Shown: positions 20,600 through 31,072, numbered from the stretch's first letter. The stretch: 64,000 nt of DNA from Promethearchaeota archaeon (GCA_016839745.1 JAEOTS010000025.1:1-64000), one strand, 5' to 3'. The notes: generated by a model not told the origin, from the letters alone. A program made the numbers and translations.

Positions 20600-21781
20600 T
20601 TAAGCTCTATCTCGTTTGAATACGCTTGGCATTGCGTGTTCATATTTTTTCATCGCGAAGCGTGATATGATAATGCGTTGTATTTCACTTGTTCCTTCAT
20701 AGATTTGATAAAGCTTTGCGTCTCTGAATAATTTTTCAACAGGATATGTCCTTAAATAACCATATCCTCCATATATTTGTACTGCTTCGGTTGTTACATT
20801 CATTGCAACATCAGAGGCGAAAGCTTTAGCAATAGCAGAACTCATATTATTATCTAATCCTTGATCCGCTTCCCAAGCTGCTTTGTGGGTCAATAATCGA
20901 GCTGCTTCAATATCTTTATACATATTCGCTATTTTTTCTTGAATTACTTGATAATTCGCAATAGGTCTACCAAACGCTTCTCTTTTCTGAGCATAATCAA
21001 TTGAATATTCCATAGCTGAGCGAGCACAGCCTACAGCAAAAGCCCCTATTGCAGGACGAGTGTGAGCAAAAGTCTGCATCCCTAAGACAAATCCTCTACC
21101 AGGTTTAGCTAGAACATTCTCTTTGGGGATTCTTACATTCTTTAGAGCTACGGCAACAGTATTGGATGATCTCTGACCAAGTTTTGGGATATGTTTCCCT
21201 AATTTCACTCCCTCCGTCTTAGTATCTACGATAAAAGCTCCAATTCCTTTATGTTTTTTTTCAGGATCGGCTGTAGCAAAAACTGTAATATAATCAGCAT
21301 ATCCACCATTCGTAATCCAGAATTTAGCCCCATTTAATATATATTCTTCCCCATCTTTTTCAGCGCGACATTTCATGCCAGCCACATCAGATCCCATTGT
21401 TGGTTCTGATGTTGCGAATGCGATAAGCTTAGGTTCATTAATTAACTCACCTAAAATTCTCTCCTTTTGCTCCTCATTTCCTCCAATAACGATTGGTTCA
21501 GCACCAAGGTTATTATCAAAAATAGAAGTAGCCATTCCGGGACATGCTGAAGACATTTCTTCTACTACTAAACAAGCATCAAGCAATCCATAGCCTTGCC
21601 CTCCGTATTTCTTTGGTATTCCTAAATTTAATAATTTTTCTTCCCATGCTTTTTTAATTACCGGTAAGGGGAATTCTTCAGATTCATCGTATTTTCGAGC
21701 AACGGGTAAGACTTCTCTAATGGCAAATTCTCTTGCTTTTGCTTTTAATTTCTTTTGTTCTTCTGTTAATGTAAAATCCAT
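20600..21781 (-). CDS. Acyl-CoA dehydrogenase
   Basis: FATSEPTMGSDVAGM, KFWITNGGYADYI, QIYGGYGYLRTYPVEKLFRDAK, IYEGTSEIQR. Confidence 0.95.
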   Translation of the reverse strand: MDFTLTEEQKKLKAKAREFAIREVLPVARKYDESEEFPLPVIKKAWEEKLLNLGIPKKYGGQGYGLLDACLVVEEMSSACPGMATSIFDNNLGAEPIVIGGNEEQKERILGELINEPKLIAFATSEPTMGSDVAGMKCRAEKDGEEYILNGAKFWITNGGYADYITVFATADPEKKHKGIGAFIVDTKTEGVKLGKHIPKLGQRSSNTVAVALKNVRIPKENVLAKPGRGFVLGMQTFAHTRPAIGAFAVGCARSAMEYSIDYAQKREAFGRPIANYQVIQEKIANMYKDIEAARLLTHKAAWEADQGLDNNMSSAIAKAFASDVAMNVTTEAVQIYGGYGYLRTYPVEKLFRDAKLYQIYEGTSEIQRIIISRFAMKKYEHAMPSVFKRDRA

Positions 21782-21785
21782 AAAT

Positions 21786-22997
21786 TTATACCTCCATTTT
21801 TTTAACTAATTTATCCACAATTTCCTTAAAGTTTAAATCACTAGGTTTTGGAACGAATTGTATTTCAATTGAATCGTCCAACATCGCTATTCCAGTGGCT
21901 TCCATTTCACTGATTATAGCTCTAACCGCACCTCTGCTCCAACCATATGATCCAAAAGCTAAACCAACCTTGTTCATTGGTTTTAAGCCTTTCTGGTAAC
22001 ATAAATATTCTGCTACGGAGGGAAAAAGTCCCCGATTTAAAGTTGGACTTCCAATAATAATAGCTTTAGCTTTCATTGCTTCAGTTATTACATCACTATA
22101 ATCAGAAGAGGTTAAATTGAACCGTTTTACTGGAATTCCCCTACGCCAAATCTCGTGGTAGAGTTCTTTCGCAATCTTGGTTGTACTTTCCCACATGCTG
22201 TCATATATAATCACAACTGAATTTTCTTCAATTTCTCCGGTTGACCATTTTGTATAAGCTTCTATGATTTCAGGGATATTCTTTCTCCAACACACCCCAT
22301 GTGAAGGACAAATAACATCTATCGGTAAAGCTCCAACGACGGGGAGAGTCTTAGCAATTAAGTTAGATAAATGAAGCAAAATATTTGCATAATATTTTTC
22401 TGCTTCCCACATTATTTCTGAAAATTTATTTTCATCATCCCAGTGTTTTGATGCAGCAAAATGTTGCCCGAAAGCATCGTTGGAAAATAACACATTTTTT
22501 CCTTTTTCGTCAGTCATAAAAGAAACCATCGAATCAGGCCAATGGATCATTGGAATAGGAACAAAAGTAAAAACTTTACCATTTCCAACATCTAAAGTAT
22601 CACCATTTTTTACTGCTCGTATTTTTTCAAAAATACTTTTATCTACTTCTTCATGATAATGTTGTTCTAAAATTTCAACCCCCTTTGTGGAGGCAATAAT
22701 CTCAGCATTTGGTAAATATTCCAATACTAACGGAAAAGAACCCGAATGATCTGGTTCGATATGATTCATAATAAGATAATCAATGTCTTTGAATTCACAC
22801 ACCGATTGAATGTGTTCTAAATAATACTTGAAGTACTGTCTTTTTACGGTATCAATTAATATCGTTTTATCTCCACTTTTTACAACATATGCATTATAAG
22901 AAGAACCCTTATGAGTCGAATATCCGTGAAAATTCCTTACTTCCCAGTCAACATAACCAACATAATATACATCTTTTAGTAATTCTAAACTTGACAT
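21786..22997 (-). CDS. A-type flavoprotein (FprA-like, diiron beta-lactamase plus flavodoxin)
   Basis: MNHIEPDHSGSFPLV, SNDAFGQHFAASKHWDDE, flavodoxin VIIYDSMWESTTKIA. Confidence 0.93.
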   Translation of the reverse strand: MSSLELLKDVYYVGYVDWEVRNFHGYSTHKGSSYNAYVVKSGDKTILIDTVKRQYFKYYLEHIQSVCEFKDIDYLIMNHIEPDHSGSFPLVLEYLPNAEIIASTKGVEILEQHYHEEVDKSIFEKIRAVKNGDTLDVGNGKVFTFVPIPMIHWPDSMVSFMTDEKGKNVLFSNDAFGQHFAASKHWDDENKFSEIMWEAEKYYANILLHLSNLIAKTLPVVGALPIDVICPSHGVCWRKNIPEIIEAYTKWSTGEIEENSVVIIYDSMWESTTKIAKELYHEIWRRGIPVKRFNLTSSDYSDVITEAMKAKAIIIGSPTLNRGLFPSVAEYLCYQKGLKPMNKVGLAFGSYGWSRGAVRAIISEMEATGIAMLDDSIEIQFVPKPSDLNFKEIVDKLVKKMEV

Positions 22998-23178
22998 TCT
23001 CTTCTCCCTTTTACTTATTAATAGAATATTGTTAATTAAGTTATTAGAACTTTGAAGTTATTTTAAAGTTAATTTATATATCCTATAAATTCTTAACAAC
23101 TAATCGAGTCTAAAATTAGTCCATTCTCAAAATTTCATGTAAAAAGGAAGAAAAAAATAAAATTAATTAAAGTATATC

Positions 23179-23313
23179 TTAAATTTGTGTAAAGAAACTC
23201 TTATCAACTCCGCAGACTGGGCATACCCAATCATCAGGGAGATCTTCGAACTTGGTGCCTTCTTTATCTTCGTCGTAAACATAACCGCAAGCGCCACATT
23301 CCCATTTAGCCAC
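23179..23313 (-). CDS. Rubredoxin (44 aa, GTG start; not in ORF track)
   Basis: My translation: [44 protein letters not shown]. Confidence 0.93.
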   Translation of the reverse strand: MAKWECGACGYVYDEDKEGTKFEDLPDDWVCPVCGVDKSFFTQI

Positions 23314-23562
23314 AATAAACTACCTTTATTTTAATTTGTTTAATATTTTATAAATAAATGTATAATAATCTTTATCTTTCTTTTATTTTTAATAAATTTA
23401 ATTTCTTTAGGTTATAAAGTTCATATACTTGGGTTACCCAAAAAATTGCTGAAAAGTATAAATTTCTTTTACTATCAATTTAAATTTTTAAATTCATTGA
23501 TATAATCAATTTTAGATTATAATCAGAATAAGCCTAATTAATAAGAAATAGAGGGAGTATAA

Positions 23563-24285
23563 TTGGATTTAATTACTACTTATTTAAGTTTTCCTTATGA
23601 AAAAATTGATGATGCGAATAGAATATTCATAGAAACAGTACAGAAAAATCTGATAGATCCTGATTTATTCGAAAAAAAACCCATACAACCAGTGATGATA
23701 TGGTATTCAGAAGATTATGTTATAATTACTTCTATACTTGAAGTGAAGGAAGGTAAGCTTAAAGAGGCTTTTAATTTTCTTGATATTAGAAAAAAGTGGT
23801 GGCCTCTAGAGGAAGGGTATAAAGTAGATGCTTGGGTGTCACCTCAAAGTGGAAAAACAAGGCCTACTTTTTTTGGAGAAAAGTATTTGATCTTTGTAAG
23901 CTACGCAACAAAAGATGCTCAAACCTTTAAAATTAATGAATTCGCCAAAAAATTAAAAGGCTTTCCAGAAATTAAGAAAGTTCTTTATTGGCAGGAACAT
24001 ATGCAGGATAACATCTTTAAGTTTATGAATGATAATCTAGGAAAATGTGACATAATGTTGTTATTTTGTTCAAAGAACGCGCTAAACTCCAAACCTGTTG
24101 AGAAGGAATGGACAGCAGCCGAAGCAATTGGTGTTCCAATTATTCCAATATTTATTGATACAGATCATATTCCTCCCCTTCTTAAATCAAGATTAGGTAT
24201 TGAATATGATATTAATGATATAGATAAAAATATTCGAGATTTGCGTACTTTAATCTTAAAAAAGATTAAAGGAGTATCAGACTAA
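23563..24285 (+). CDS. TIR-like domain protein with unknown N-terminal domain
   Basis: YLIFVSYATKDAQTFKINEFAKKL...VLYWQEHMQDNIFKFMNDNLGKCDIMLLFCSKNALNSKPVEKEWTAAEA; similar to the TIR region of the 3619-aa protein. TTG start. Confidence 0.8.
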   Translation: MDLITTYLSFPYEKIDDANRIFIETVQKNLIDPDLFEKKPIQPVMIWYSEDYVIITSILEVKEGKLKEAFNFLDIRKKWWPLEEGYKVDAWVSPQSGKTRPTFFGEKYLIFVSYATKDAQTFKINEFAKKLKGFPEIKKVLYWQEHMQDNIFKFMNDNLGKCDIMLLFCSKNALNSKPVEKEWTAAEAIGVPIIPIFIDTDHIPPLLKSRLGIEYDINDIDKNIRDLRTLILKKIKGVSD

Positions 24286-24325
24286 TTAAAATTGAAAAAT
24301 ACAAATATAAACAGGATGCTTAGAG

Positions 24326-24454
24326 ATGAAAGACAAATATCTGCCAACTTTAGAATCGCTAGGCCGTCATCCTTTACCAGAGTGGTATGATGATGCAAAA
24401 TTGGGCATGTTTATAGGTTGGGGTTTGTATTCAATCGCTGGTTGGAACTATTAG
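24326..24454 (+). pseudogene. Truncated alpha-L-fucosidase (GH29) N-terminal remnant
   Basis: 42-aa [64 protein letters not shown] matches the GH29 N-terminal signature (LPEWFRDAKFGIFIHWGLYS). Confidence 0.7.
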
Positions 24455-24456
24455 AA

Positions 24457-24777
24457 CTAAGAAGGAAAAAATCCTGCTTTTTTCAACGCTTCCATAGAAA
24501 TTCTGCTACTTGGGCTATCTCCTCTTGCTACATTGACACTGACTTCACCCTCTACTGCTTTAAAAATTTCAGCTACATCACCATGTGTGAATCCAGGGCA
24601 TAACATAATAGCTTCTATCGACTCATTTTGCCAATATTCTTTTGATACTTGTACTGCCTCTTCTTGGGTTTTAACAACAACAGAATACAATTTATACATT
24701 CCAGTATCAATTACAGTTCTATGTTTTTTATAATCTGCATCAGGTGCGTGTGCAATGAATAAAGCTTTAAATGTCAT
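24457..24777 (-). CDS. Small conserved protein, DUF6506-like
   Basis: MTFKALFIAHAPDADYKKHRTVIDTGMYKLYSVVVKTQEEAV...LCPGFTHGDVAEI. Confidence 0.65.
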   Translation of the reverse strand: MTFKALFIAHAPDADYKKHRTVIDTGMYKLYSVVVKTQEEAVQVSKEYWQNESIEAIMLCPGFTHGDVAEIFKAVEGEVSVNVARGDSPSSRISMEALKKAGFFPS

Positions 24778-24900
24778 ATTAATGATTATCCATGGTTAAT
24801 ATTAAGTTTTTACTAAGCTATTGTTAATGAATAGAAAATTGTATTAACATGGAGTTTAAGGAATTTATTTAAGTTTTAAAATAATTTATACAAAAAGAAC

Positions 24901-26532
24901 CTATTTAGGTCGTCTAATCACTCTTCCTGGAGATTTTCGATTCTTTTTTCCGCTTTCGACGACGATAACACCATTTACAAAGACATATGGAATACCTTCA
25001 GGAAGTTGATAAGGTTGTTCGTAGGTTGCTTTATCAATAACCTTTTCAGGGTCAAAGATAACAATATCAGCCCAATTTCCTTCTCTAATAAGTCCTCTGT
25101 CTTGGAGTCCAAGCCGTTGCGCTGGAAACGATGTCATCTTACGAATTGCCTGTTCTAAGGTCAAAACTTTTTCTTTTCTGACATATTTACCCAGAATACG
25201 AGGATATGTTCCAAAGAACCTTGGATGGAATGCTCCAGCGCTAAAAGAAGCGGGAACTCCAGAACCATCTGTCCCAACCATTTGATAACGGCTAGTCATG
25301 ATTCTCTGAATATCTTCTTCTCCCATACTTTGTATGGTGGTCATGACATTTAGTTCGTTGTCAATTAATAGATTAAAAAAAGTATCAAAATCGTCTGAGA
25401 ATCCTTTGATTTTTGTGATTTCTGTGATATTCTTTGATATTATATCCTTCCATTTATCGTGAGTAACCGTTGAAATAAAGAAATTATGAAAACTCTCGTC
25501 ACGAATCCAATTTTCCCATCCTTTAATTCCTTCTTTAACCTCTGTTCTTATTCGCTCTTGATTTTCTGGTTTCCTTATGCGATTTAAAATATCTTCATTT
25601 TTTCCTTCGCGTACCCATGGAGGTAATGCCGTCATAAGTCCAGCCATACCACGATTATAAGGATATTGATCACATGTTATACTAATGCCTCGCTCGTTAG
25701 CCTCTTCAATTAAACTTAAAGTTTCCTTGCTAGTACCCCAGTAAGGTTTGCCAGATATTTTGTGATGAGCTATTTGTCCTCCAACACAACCGGATTTCTC
25801 AACGATTTCAATAACTTCCCCTACGGCTTTTAAAACCGTTGCCCCCTCACCACGTATGTGAGAAAAATACAATCCATTATATTCAGCAACTACTTTGGCT
25901 AATTCAATTATTTCATCTGTTTTTGCGAATACTTGAGGAGCATAGATCAAACCCGTACTCATACCAAAAGCTCCAGCCTCCATTGCTTCACGTAAATAAC
26001 CCTTCATTTTTTGGATTTGTTCTGGATTAGCAGGACGATTTTCGCCCCCTTGACCAGCAGCCCACTGTAAATTGCCATAACCTACAAAAAACACTAAATT
26101 TGCAGAATTCCGTTTCTTTTCGTTATAATTTAGGTATTCTGCGAATGTATGATAAGGAAACTCAAATTGAGAAAGGTTTGGGTCGATTTTACTTATTAAC
26201 TTAAGGAAGTCTTCTTCTCTTCCCTCAGGAATGGGGGCCATACCTTCTCCACACATTCCGACCACTGCTGTTGTTACTCCTTGGTATAATGTACACTCTT
26301 GACCTCTGCTACCCGGTAAAATATAATCAGTATGGGAGTGAATATCTATAAATCCGGGACATATTATCAAACCCCTGGCATCTATAACTTTCTTAGCGTC
26401 ACTTTTTATCTTTGGACTTATTTCCACTATTTTTCCGTCCTTAATTCCGATTTCTCCAGAATACCAGGGATTTCCCGTTCCATCAATTATTCTTCCATCT
26501 TTGATAATAATTTCATAATCCATGCTTAACAA
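24901..26532 (-). CDS. N-acyl-D-amino-acid deacylase / D-aminoacylase-like amidohydrolase
   Basis: IIKDGRIIDGTGNPWY, CPGFIDIHSHTD, YQGVTTAVVGMCGEGMAP, GADIVIFDPEKV-type C-terminus. Confidence 0.92.
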   Translation of the reverse strand: MLSMDYEIIIKDGRIIDGTGNPWYSGEIGIKDGKIVEISPKIKSDAKKVIDARGLIICPGFIDIHSHTDYILPGSRGQECTLYQGVTTAVVGMCGEGMAPIPEGREEDFLKLISKIDPNLSQFEFPYHTFAEYLNYNEKKRNSANLVFFVGYGNLQWAAGQGGENRPANPEQIQKMKGYLREAMEAGAFGMSTGLIYAPQVFAKTDEIIELAKVVAEYNGLYFSHIRGEGATVLKAVGEVIEIVEKSGCVGGQIAHHKISGKPYWGTSKETLSLIEEANERGISITCDQYPYNRGMAGLMTALPPWVREGKNEDILNRIRKPENQERIRTEVKEGIKGWENWIRDESFHNFFISTVTHDKWKDIISKNITEITKIKGFSDDFDTFFNLLIDNELNVMTTIQSMGEEDIQRIMTSRYQMVGTDGSGVPASFSAGAFHPRFFGTYPRILGKYVRKEKVLTLEQAIRKMTSFPAQRLGLQDRGLIREGNWADIVIFDPEKVIDKATYEQPYQLPEGIPYVFVNGVIVVESGKKNRKSPGRVIRRPK

Positions 26533-26616
26533 ATCTAAGAGTTATATGAGTAGATTAAATAATTATATATTAAAAAAATAGTAGATTTTCTCAAATTTGA
26601 GCAACTAAATTTGAAT

Positions 26617-26763
26617 TTATTTTGGAGATTGCTTTTTCACGAAAAAATTCTTAGAGGTACGACACCTTGGGCATTTATAGTTGTCACCAACCTTTTCAAA
26701 CGGAATCTCGTGTTCTTCGTCTATATATACGTAATTACATCTTTTACAGCGGTGTATTGTCAT
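26617..26763 (-). CDS. Rubredoxin-like zinc/iron protein (48 aa; not in ORF track)
   Basis: My translation: MTIHRCKRCNYVYIDEEHEIPFEKVGDNYKCPRCRTSKNFFVKKQSPK. Confidence 0.85.
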   Translation of the reverse strand: MTIHRCKRCNYVYIDEEHEIPFEKVGDNYKCPRCRTSKNFFVKKQSPK

Positions 26764-26771
26764 AATCTTCA

Positions 26772-28118
26772 CTATTTATTTTGTTGTTTTTTGAAACCTT
26801 CTTTTGGGTGTTTACAATTTAGACATTTCCAATCGTTTGGTAAATCTTTGAAGAGAATTTCCCTTTTTGTTTCATCATATTCCGCTCCACAATTAGAGCA
26901 TATATAGAGATATAGCTCAAGAATATCCATAAGTTCTTCTCGGGTGACATCTTGCTCCATCTTTTTATAAACAAACGACATAGCTTTGTTGTCTCCAAAG
27001 AGAATGGCTCCTTTAAGAGTGTTATCTTTTAATACTAACTTCTGATAGCAGCAATCTTTCTTATCTGCTCTTTTTAGAATATCCCAACCGCCTCCTACTT
27101 CCTGTGAAGGATCAAAAACTCCAATTGAAGTCAATTCTAAACCTACAATTTTTAAGGTATTTTTTGGTGTAGTTCCCTTGTATTCTATCTTTTTTAAGCC
27201 CAAGACAGATGCAGCGACGATTTTTGACTGTTCCATGCAAGCTGGGATAATTCCCCAAGTTTGATTTTTATATTCCACGCAATCTCCTACGGCAAAAATA
27301 TTTTTTTTACTTGTCTCCAAGTATTCATCAACTATGATGCCTCGATTGGTTTCTAATCCGGAATTTTGTGCAAGATCGATTGTAGCTCTAATTCCCGCTT
27401 GGATTAAAACAATATCAGCATCAATTTTTTGCCCATCTTTTAACTTAATTCCATTGACAGCTCCATTACCCACGATTTCTTCGGTTGCTGCATTTAAAAC
27501 AACATTAATACCTTTAGATTCAATTTCATTCTTTAACATGCCACTACATTCGTCATCTAGCTGCCTTGGTAATAATCGTGGAAAAAATTCAACGACCGTA
27601 GCATCCAAATTAGCGTTTTTAATTTGGTTAGCTAATTCTAATCCTAGTAGCCCTCCTCCTATAATAATAGCTTTTTTAGCTTTGACATTTTGAATAAATT
27701 CTTTTATTTCTAACGCATCATCAATGGTTCTTAACGTAAATACGCCTTTTCCTACCATTTCTCTGGCGTTTTTAATGGGAGGGATATTTGGAACACTACC
27801 CAAAGCTAATATTAACTTGTCATAAGAAACAGGGTCGTCCTGACCTTCAATAAAGAGAACTTTTTGATCTGGTTCAATTTTGGTCACCTTACTGTTTAGG
27901 TTTAGTTTGATATTTTTATCCTTATACCAATCATCTTTAAAAACGATCAAATCTTCAGCTTGAATTTTACCAGGAATTAATTCTGGTAAATTAACTCTCG
28001 TGTAATAGGGATACCGCTCTTGAGTAAAAATTTCAATTTCTACATCTTCATTTAAAAAATGTATGTTTTGAGCTGTAAATGTTCCAGCGACATTATTCCC
28101 CACGATTACAACTTTCAT
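26772..28118 (-). CDS. NADH:rubredoxin oxidoreductase-like flavoprotein with C-terminal rubredoxin domain
   Basis: VIVGNNVAGTFTAQNI, AIIIGGGLLGLELANQI, FAVGDCVEY; C-term CSNCGAEYDETKREILFKDLPNDWKCLNCKHP. Confidence 0.92.
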   Translation of the reverse strand: MKVVIVGNNVAGTFTAQNIHFLNEDVEIEIFTQERYPYYTRVNLPELIPGKIQAEDLIVFKDDWYKDKNIKLNLNSKVTKIEPDQKVLFIEGQDDPVSYDKLILALGSVPNIPPIKNAREMVGKGVFTLRTIDDALEIKEFIQNVKAKKAIIIGGGLLGLELANQIKNANLDATVVEFFPRLLPRQLDDECSGMLKNEIESKGINVVLNAATEEIVGNGAVNGIKLKDGQKIDADIVLIQAGIRATIDLAQNSGLETNRGIIVDEYLETSKKNIFAVGDCVEYKNQTWGIIPACMEQSKIVAASVLGLKKIEYKGTTPKNTLKIVGLELTSIGVFDPSQEVGGGWDILKRADKKDCCYQKLVLKDNTLKGAILFGDNKAMSFVYKKMEQDVTREELMDILELYLYICSNCGAEYDETKREILFKDLPNDWKCLNCKHPKEGFKKQQNK

Positions 28119-28241
28119 AGTTTTTATACTGATTTTTTCTTATTTTAAAGTTATCATTATATTCTGAAAATTATAACGATTCGAGCTGAAAAGAACATGT
28201 TCGAAATTAAAAATATATAATCATCTCCATTTGTTCTAAAT

Positions 28242-29027
28242 ATGACTGAAATAGAACACCAAAATAAAGTTGTAAGAAAAATAATTCACATTGATGAAGA
28301 ACTTTGTACCGGTTGCGGTAATTGTATCGTAGATTGTGCTGAAGCTGCTCTTGAAATTGTCGATGGAAAAGCCAAAGTTGTCAATGATCTTTTCTGTGAT
28401 GGTTTAGGTGCTTGTATCCAAGGATGTCCTACAGGTGCCCTTGAAATAATTGAAAGAGAAGCTGCAGAATTCGACGAAGAAGCTGTCGAAAAAAGACTAG
28501 AAACTTTAAAGAGCACGGAAGAAGCAGAATTAAAGCAAGTTAAGGAAATCGTTGCCGAACATTCACACCAATGTGGTTGTCCATCCTCTCAGACGATGGT
28601 TTTTGATGAACCTAAAGTTCAAAATGAAGCTACAGGAAAGATATCTTCTACTTTACGACAATGGCCAGTTCAAATGCATTTAATCAATCCGAATGCTCCA
28701 TATTATCAAGGGGCTGATGTCTTAATTTCTGCAGACTGTGTTGGTTATTCTTATGGAGATTTTCATAGAGATTTCTTAAATTCCAAATCAATTGCTATTG
28801 CTTGTCCAAAACTAGACCAAGGGAAAGAAGTTTATATTGAAAAAATTAAGAGTTTAATAGATGATGCCAAGATTAATACGCTTACTGTAGCTATCATGGA
28901 AGTTCCGTGTTGTTCTGGATTATTAGCTTTAGCTCAAGAAGGTGCTAAACGAGCAAGTAGAAAGGTCCCTATAAAGTACGTTGTAATAGGAGTCAAAGGG
29001 GATCTTCTAAAGGAAGAATGGTTATAA
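28242..29027 (+). CDS. Ferredoxin with two 4Fe-4S motifs and C-terminal extension
   Basis: CTGCGNCIVDCAEAALEI...CDGLGACIQGCPTGALEI. Confidence 0.9.
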   Translation: MTEIEHQNKVVRKIIHIDEELCTGCGNCIVDCAEAALEIVDGKAKVVNDLFCDGLGACIQGCPTGALEIIEREAAEFDEEAVEKRLETLKSTEEAELKQVKEIVAEHSHQCGCPSSQTMVFDEPKVQNEATGKISSTLRQWPVQMHLINPNAPYYQGADVLISADCVGYSYGDFHRDFLNSKSIAIACPKLDQGKEVYIEKIKSLIDDAKINTLTVAIMEVPCCSGLLALAQEGAKRASRKVPIKYVVIGVKGDLLKEEWL

Positions 29028-29177
29028 AACAATTTTTTTCTTTTTCTTTTTAATTTTATATTATGTAAATCCTATTATCCCATTTATTAACTAGTATTAT
29101 TTTTTTTGAAGTTATTCACATTCTCATAGTTTAATTTTAATAAGTTTAAACTTCAATGAAAAATTAAGTATAACATT

Positions 29178-29687
29178 ATGAAAATAGTTATAGTTCTTGC
29201 AATGCATGGCATGCCACCTAATGATTTTCCTCAAAAAGAAACTCTTGACTATTTTATGCTCCATTCTAGATTAGAAAACATGCCAGGACCTCCACCTCCA
29301 AATATGCAAAAACAATACGAAGAATTAGACACTAAAATGCGAAAATGGCCTCGAACTAAGGAAAATGATCAATACTATTTAACTTCAAATGAAATAGCTG
29401 CTACTCTTTCAAATCAGACAAGCTTTAGTGTTGTAGTGGGATTTAACGAATTTTGTTCTCCATCTCTGGATGAGGCATTTGAGGAAGCATTACAACTAAA
29501 TCCTGATAAAATTATTGTTGTTACTCCTATGATGACTCAAGGGGGCGAACATTCTGAAAAAGACATCCCTGAAGCAATTGAACGAGCAAAAAAGAAAAAT
29601 CCTAACATTAAGTTTTCTTATGTATGGCCCTTTGATATTTCTAAAATAGCAGCATTCTTAGCAGAACAAATTAGGGATTATTCTTAA
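29178..29687 (+). CDS. CbiX-like sirohydrochlorin cobaltochelatase-related protein
   Basis: IVLAMHGMPPNDFPQKE; PDKIIVVTPMMTQGGEHSEKDIPEAIERAKKKNP. Confidence 0.75.
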   Translation: MKIVIVLAMHGMPPNDFPQKETLDYFMLHSRLENMPGPPPPNMQKQYEELDTKMRKWPRTKENDQYYLTSNEIAATLSNQTSFSVVVGFNEFCSPSLDEAFEEALQLNPDKIIVVTPMMTQGGEHSEKDIPEAIERAKKKNPNIKFSYVWPFDISKIAAFLAEQIRDYS

Positions 29688-29700
29688 GATTTAGTCAAAT

Positions 29701-30354
29701 TTACATTTCGAACATTACTTTTTTTTTAATTATTTTCCTAAGAGTAACAGATAGAGCAGACTTGGACTTCCCTAACTCGTTAGCTAATTCCTCTAAAGAA
29801 ATTTTTCTCGGAATTTCAAAAAATCCTGAAGAAATAGCTTTATTCAAGATTGTTGATTCGTCTAGAGTTAATTTATTCTTATCGTCGTCAACACTATAAG
29901 GAGAAGTCCCAATTCTGAGGAGTGTATAATTGATGCCTTTCTGTTCAAAAAGATTTAATAGATCGTCTATTCTTTCCCTACTTGACACTAACCTCCAGTA
30001 AGCGTATCCTTCTCTTACTCGAACTGGAAAGTTAACTAAAACACCACATTTGATTATTGCATATAATAAAAATGGATCCTTTGTTTTTACATTAAACTTT
30101 ACTCGCGTCTCTTCTTTTTCCATAACGCTAATTTCAATAACAGATTTATGGTGCGTAATTTCTTCTATTATTAAATCGATGCTGTGATGAAAAATCTCAA
30201 TGATTGAATTTCCAATGGATTTTTCAAAATCATAAGGAAGAAAGTGTTCAATTTCCATTCGCACATCATGAAATTTTTTGAAGATTTCCGATATCCATAG
30301 TTGGTCTGGAAACTTAATCTTAATCCTTGCTAGACTCGATTTCGATGAATTCAT
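29701..30354 (-). CDS. HTH-10 / bacterio-opsin activator-like transcription regulator
   Basis: C-term LTLDESTILNKAISSGFFEIPRKISLEELANELGKSKSALSVTLRKIIKK. Confidence 0.85.
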   Translation of the reverse strand: MNSSKSSLARIKIKFPDQLWISEIFKKFHDVRMEIEHFLPYDFEKSIGNSIIEIFHHSIDLIIEEITHHKSVIEISVMEKEETRVKFNVKTKDPFLLYAIIKCGVLVNFPVRVREGYAYWRLVSSRERIDDLLNLFEQKGINYTLLRIGTSPYSVDDDKNKLTLDESTILNKAISSGFFEIPRKISLEELANELGKSKSALSVTLRKIIKKKVMFEM

Positions 30355-30443
30355 CGTAATTAGTAATAACCAAGAATTTAAAACATTTTTTAGAATTAAA
30401 ATAAAAAATAATAAATAAAGAAAGAAATAGCTATATTGTAACT

Positions 30444-31043
30444 ATGGTGGAAAATAAGAATTTGCTTTTAGGAATCTGTGGAAGTCCCAGAAAACAAGGA
30501 ACTGCTTATGCCGTTGAATATGCCTTGACTTACGCTTCCGAAAAATTTGAGTTTGACACTGAATTCTGGACAGTAAGAGGAAAGGAAATCAAGTATTGCA
30601 CGCACTGCGACTATTGTATTAGAGAGAAAAAAGGATGCATAAATGAAGATGATGTTCAAAAACTTTATCATATGTTAGAAGAAGCCAAATTTTTGCTCAT
30701 AGGTACACCGGTGTTTCAAGGTAATCTTTCAGGGCAACTCAAAACTATATTAGATCGCTGTCGTGGATTAGTCGCTAAAAATCCTAATGTTTTTAAGGGT
30801 AAATATGGAATTGCGCTTGCAGTGGGGGGAGATCGAAGCGGAGGGCAAGAAATTGCGATTAGAAGCGTTTTAGATTTCTACCAACAAAATCATATAATAT
30901 CCGTTTCGGGTGGTGCGTTTGGAGCTAATTTGGGTGCTTCTTTATGGAGTAGGGATAATGGCAAGGAAGGAGTTCAAAAAGATCAAGAGGGATTAAAAAC
31001 AATTAGGAAAGTCATAAAAAGATTAGCAGAGTTTAAAGAATAG
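30444..31043 (+). CDS. NADPH-dependent FMN reductase (intact left copy)
   Basis: LLLGICGSPRKQGTAYAVEYAL; YCTHCDYCIREKKGCINEDD; TPVFQGNLSGQLKTILDRC. Confidence 0.9.
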   Translation: MVENKNLLLGICGSPRKQGTAYAVEYALTYASEKFEFDTEFWTVRGKEIKYCTHCDYCIREKKGCINEDDVQKLYHMLEEAKFLLIGTPVFQGNLSGQLKTILDRCRGLVAKNPNVFKGKYGIALAVGGDRSGGQEIAIRSVLDFYQQNHIISVSGGAFGANLGASLWSRDNGKEGVQKDQEGLKTIRKVIKRLAEFKE

Positions 31044-31072
31044 AAAAGAAAAATAATTGTACTTATTGTACC

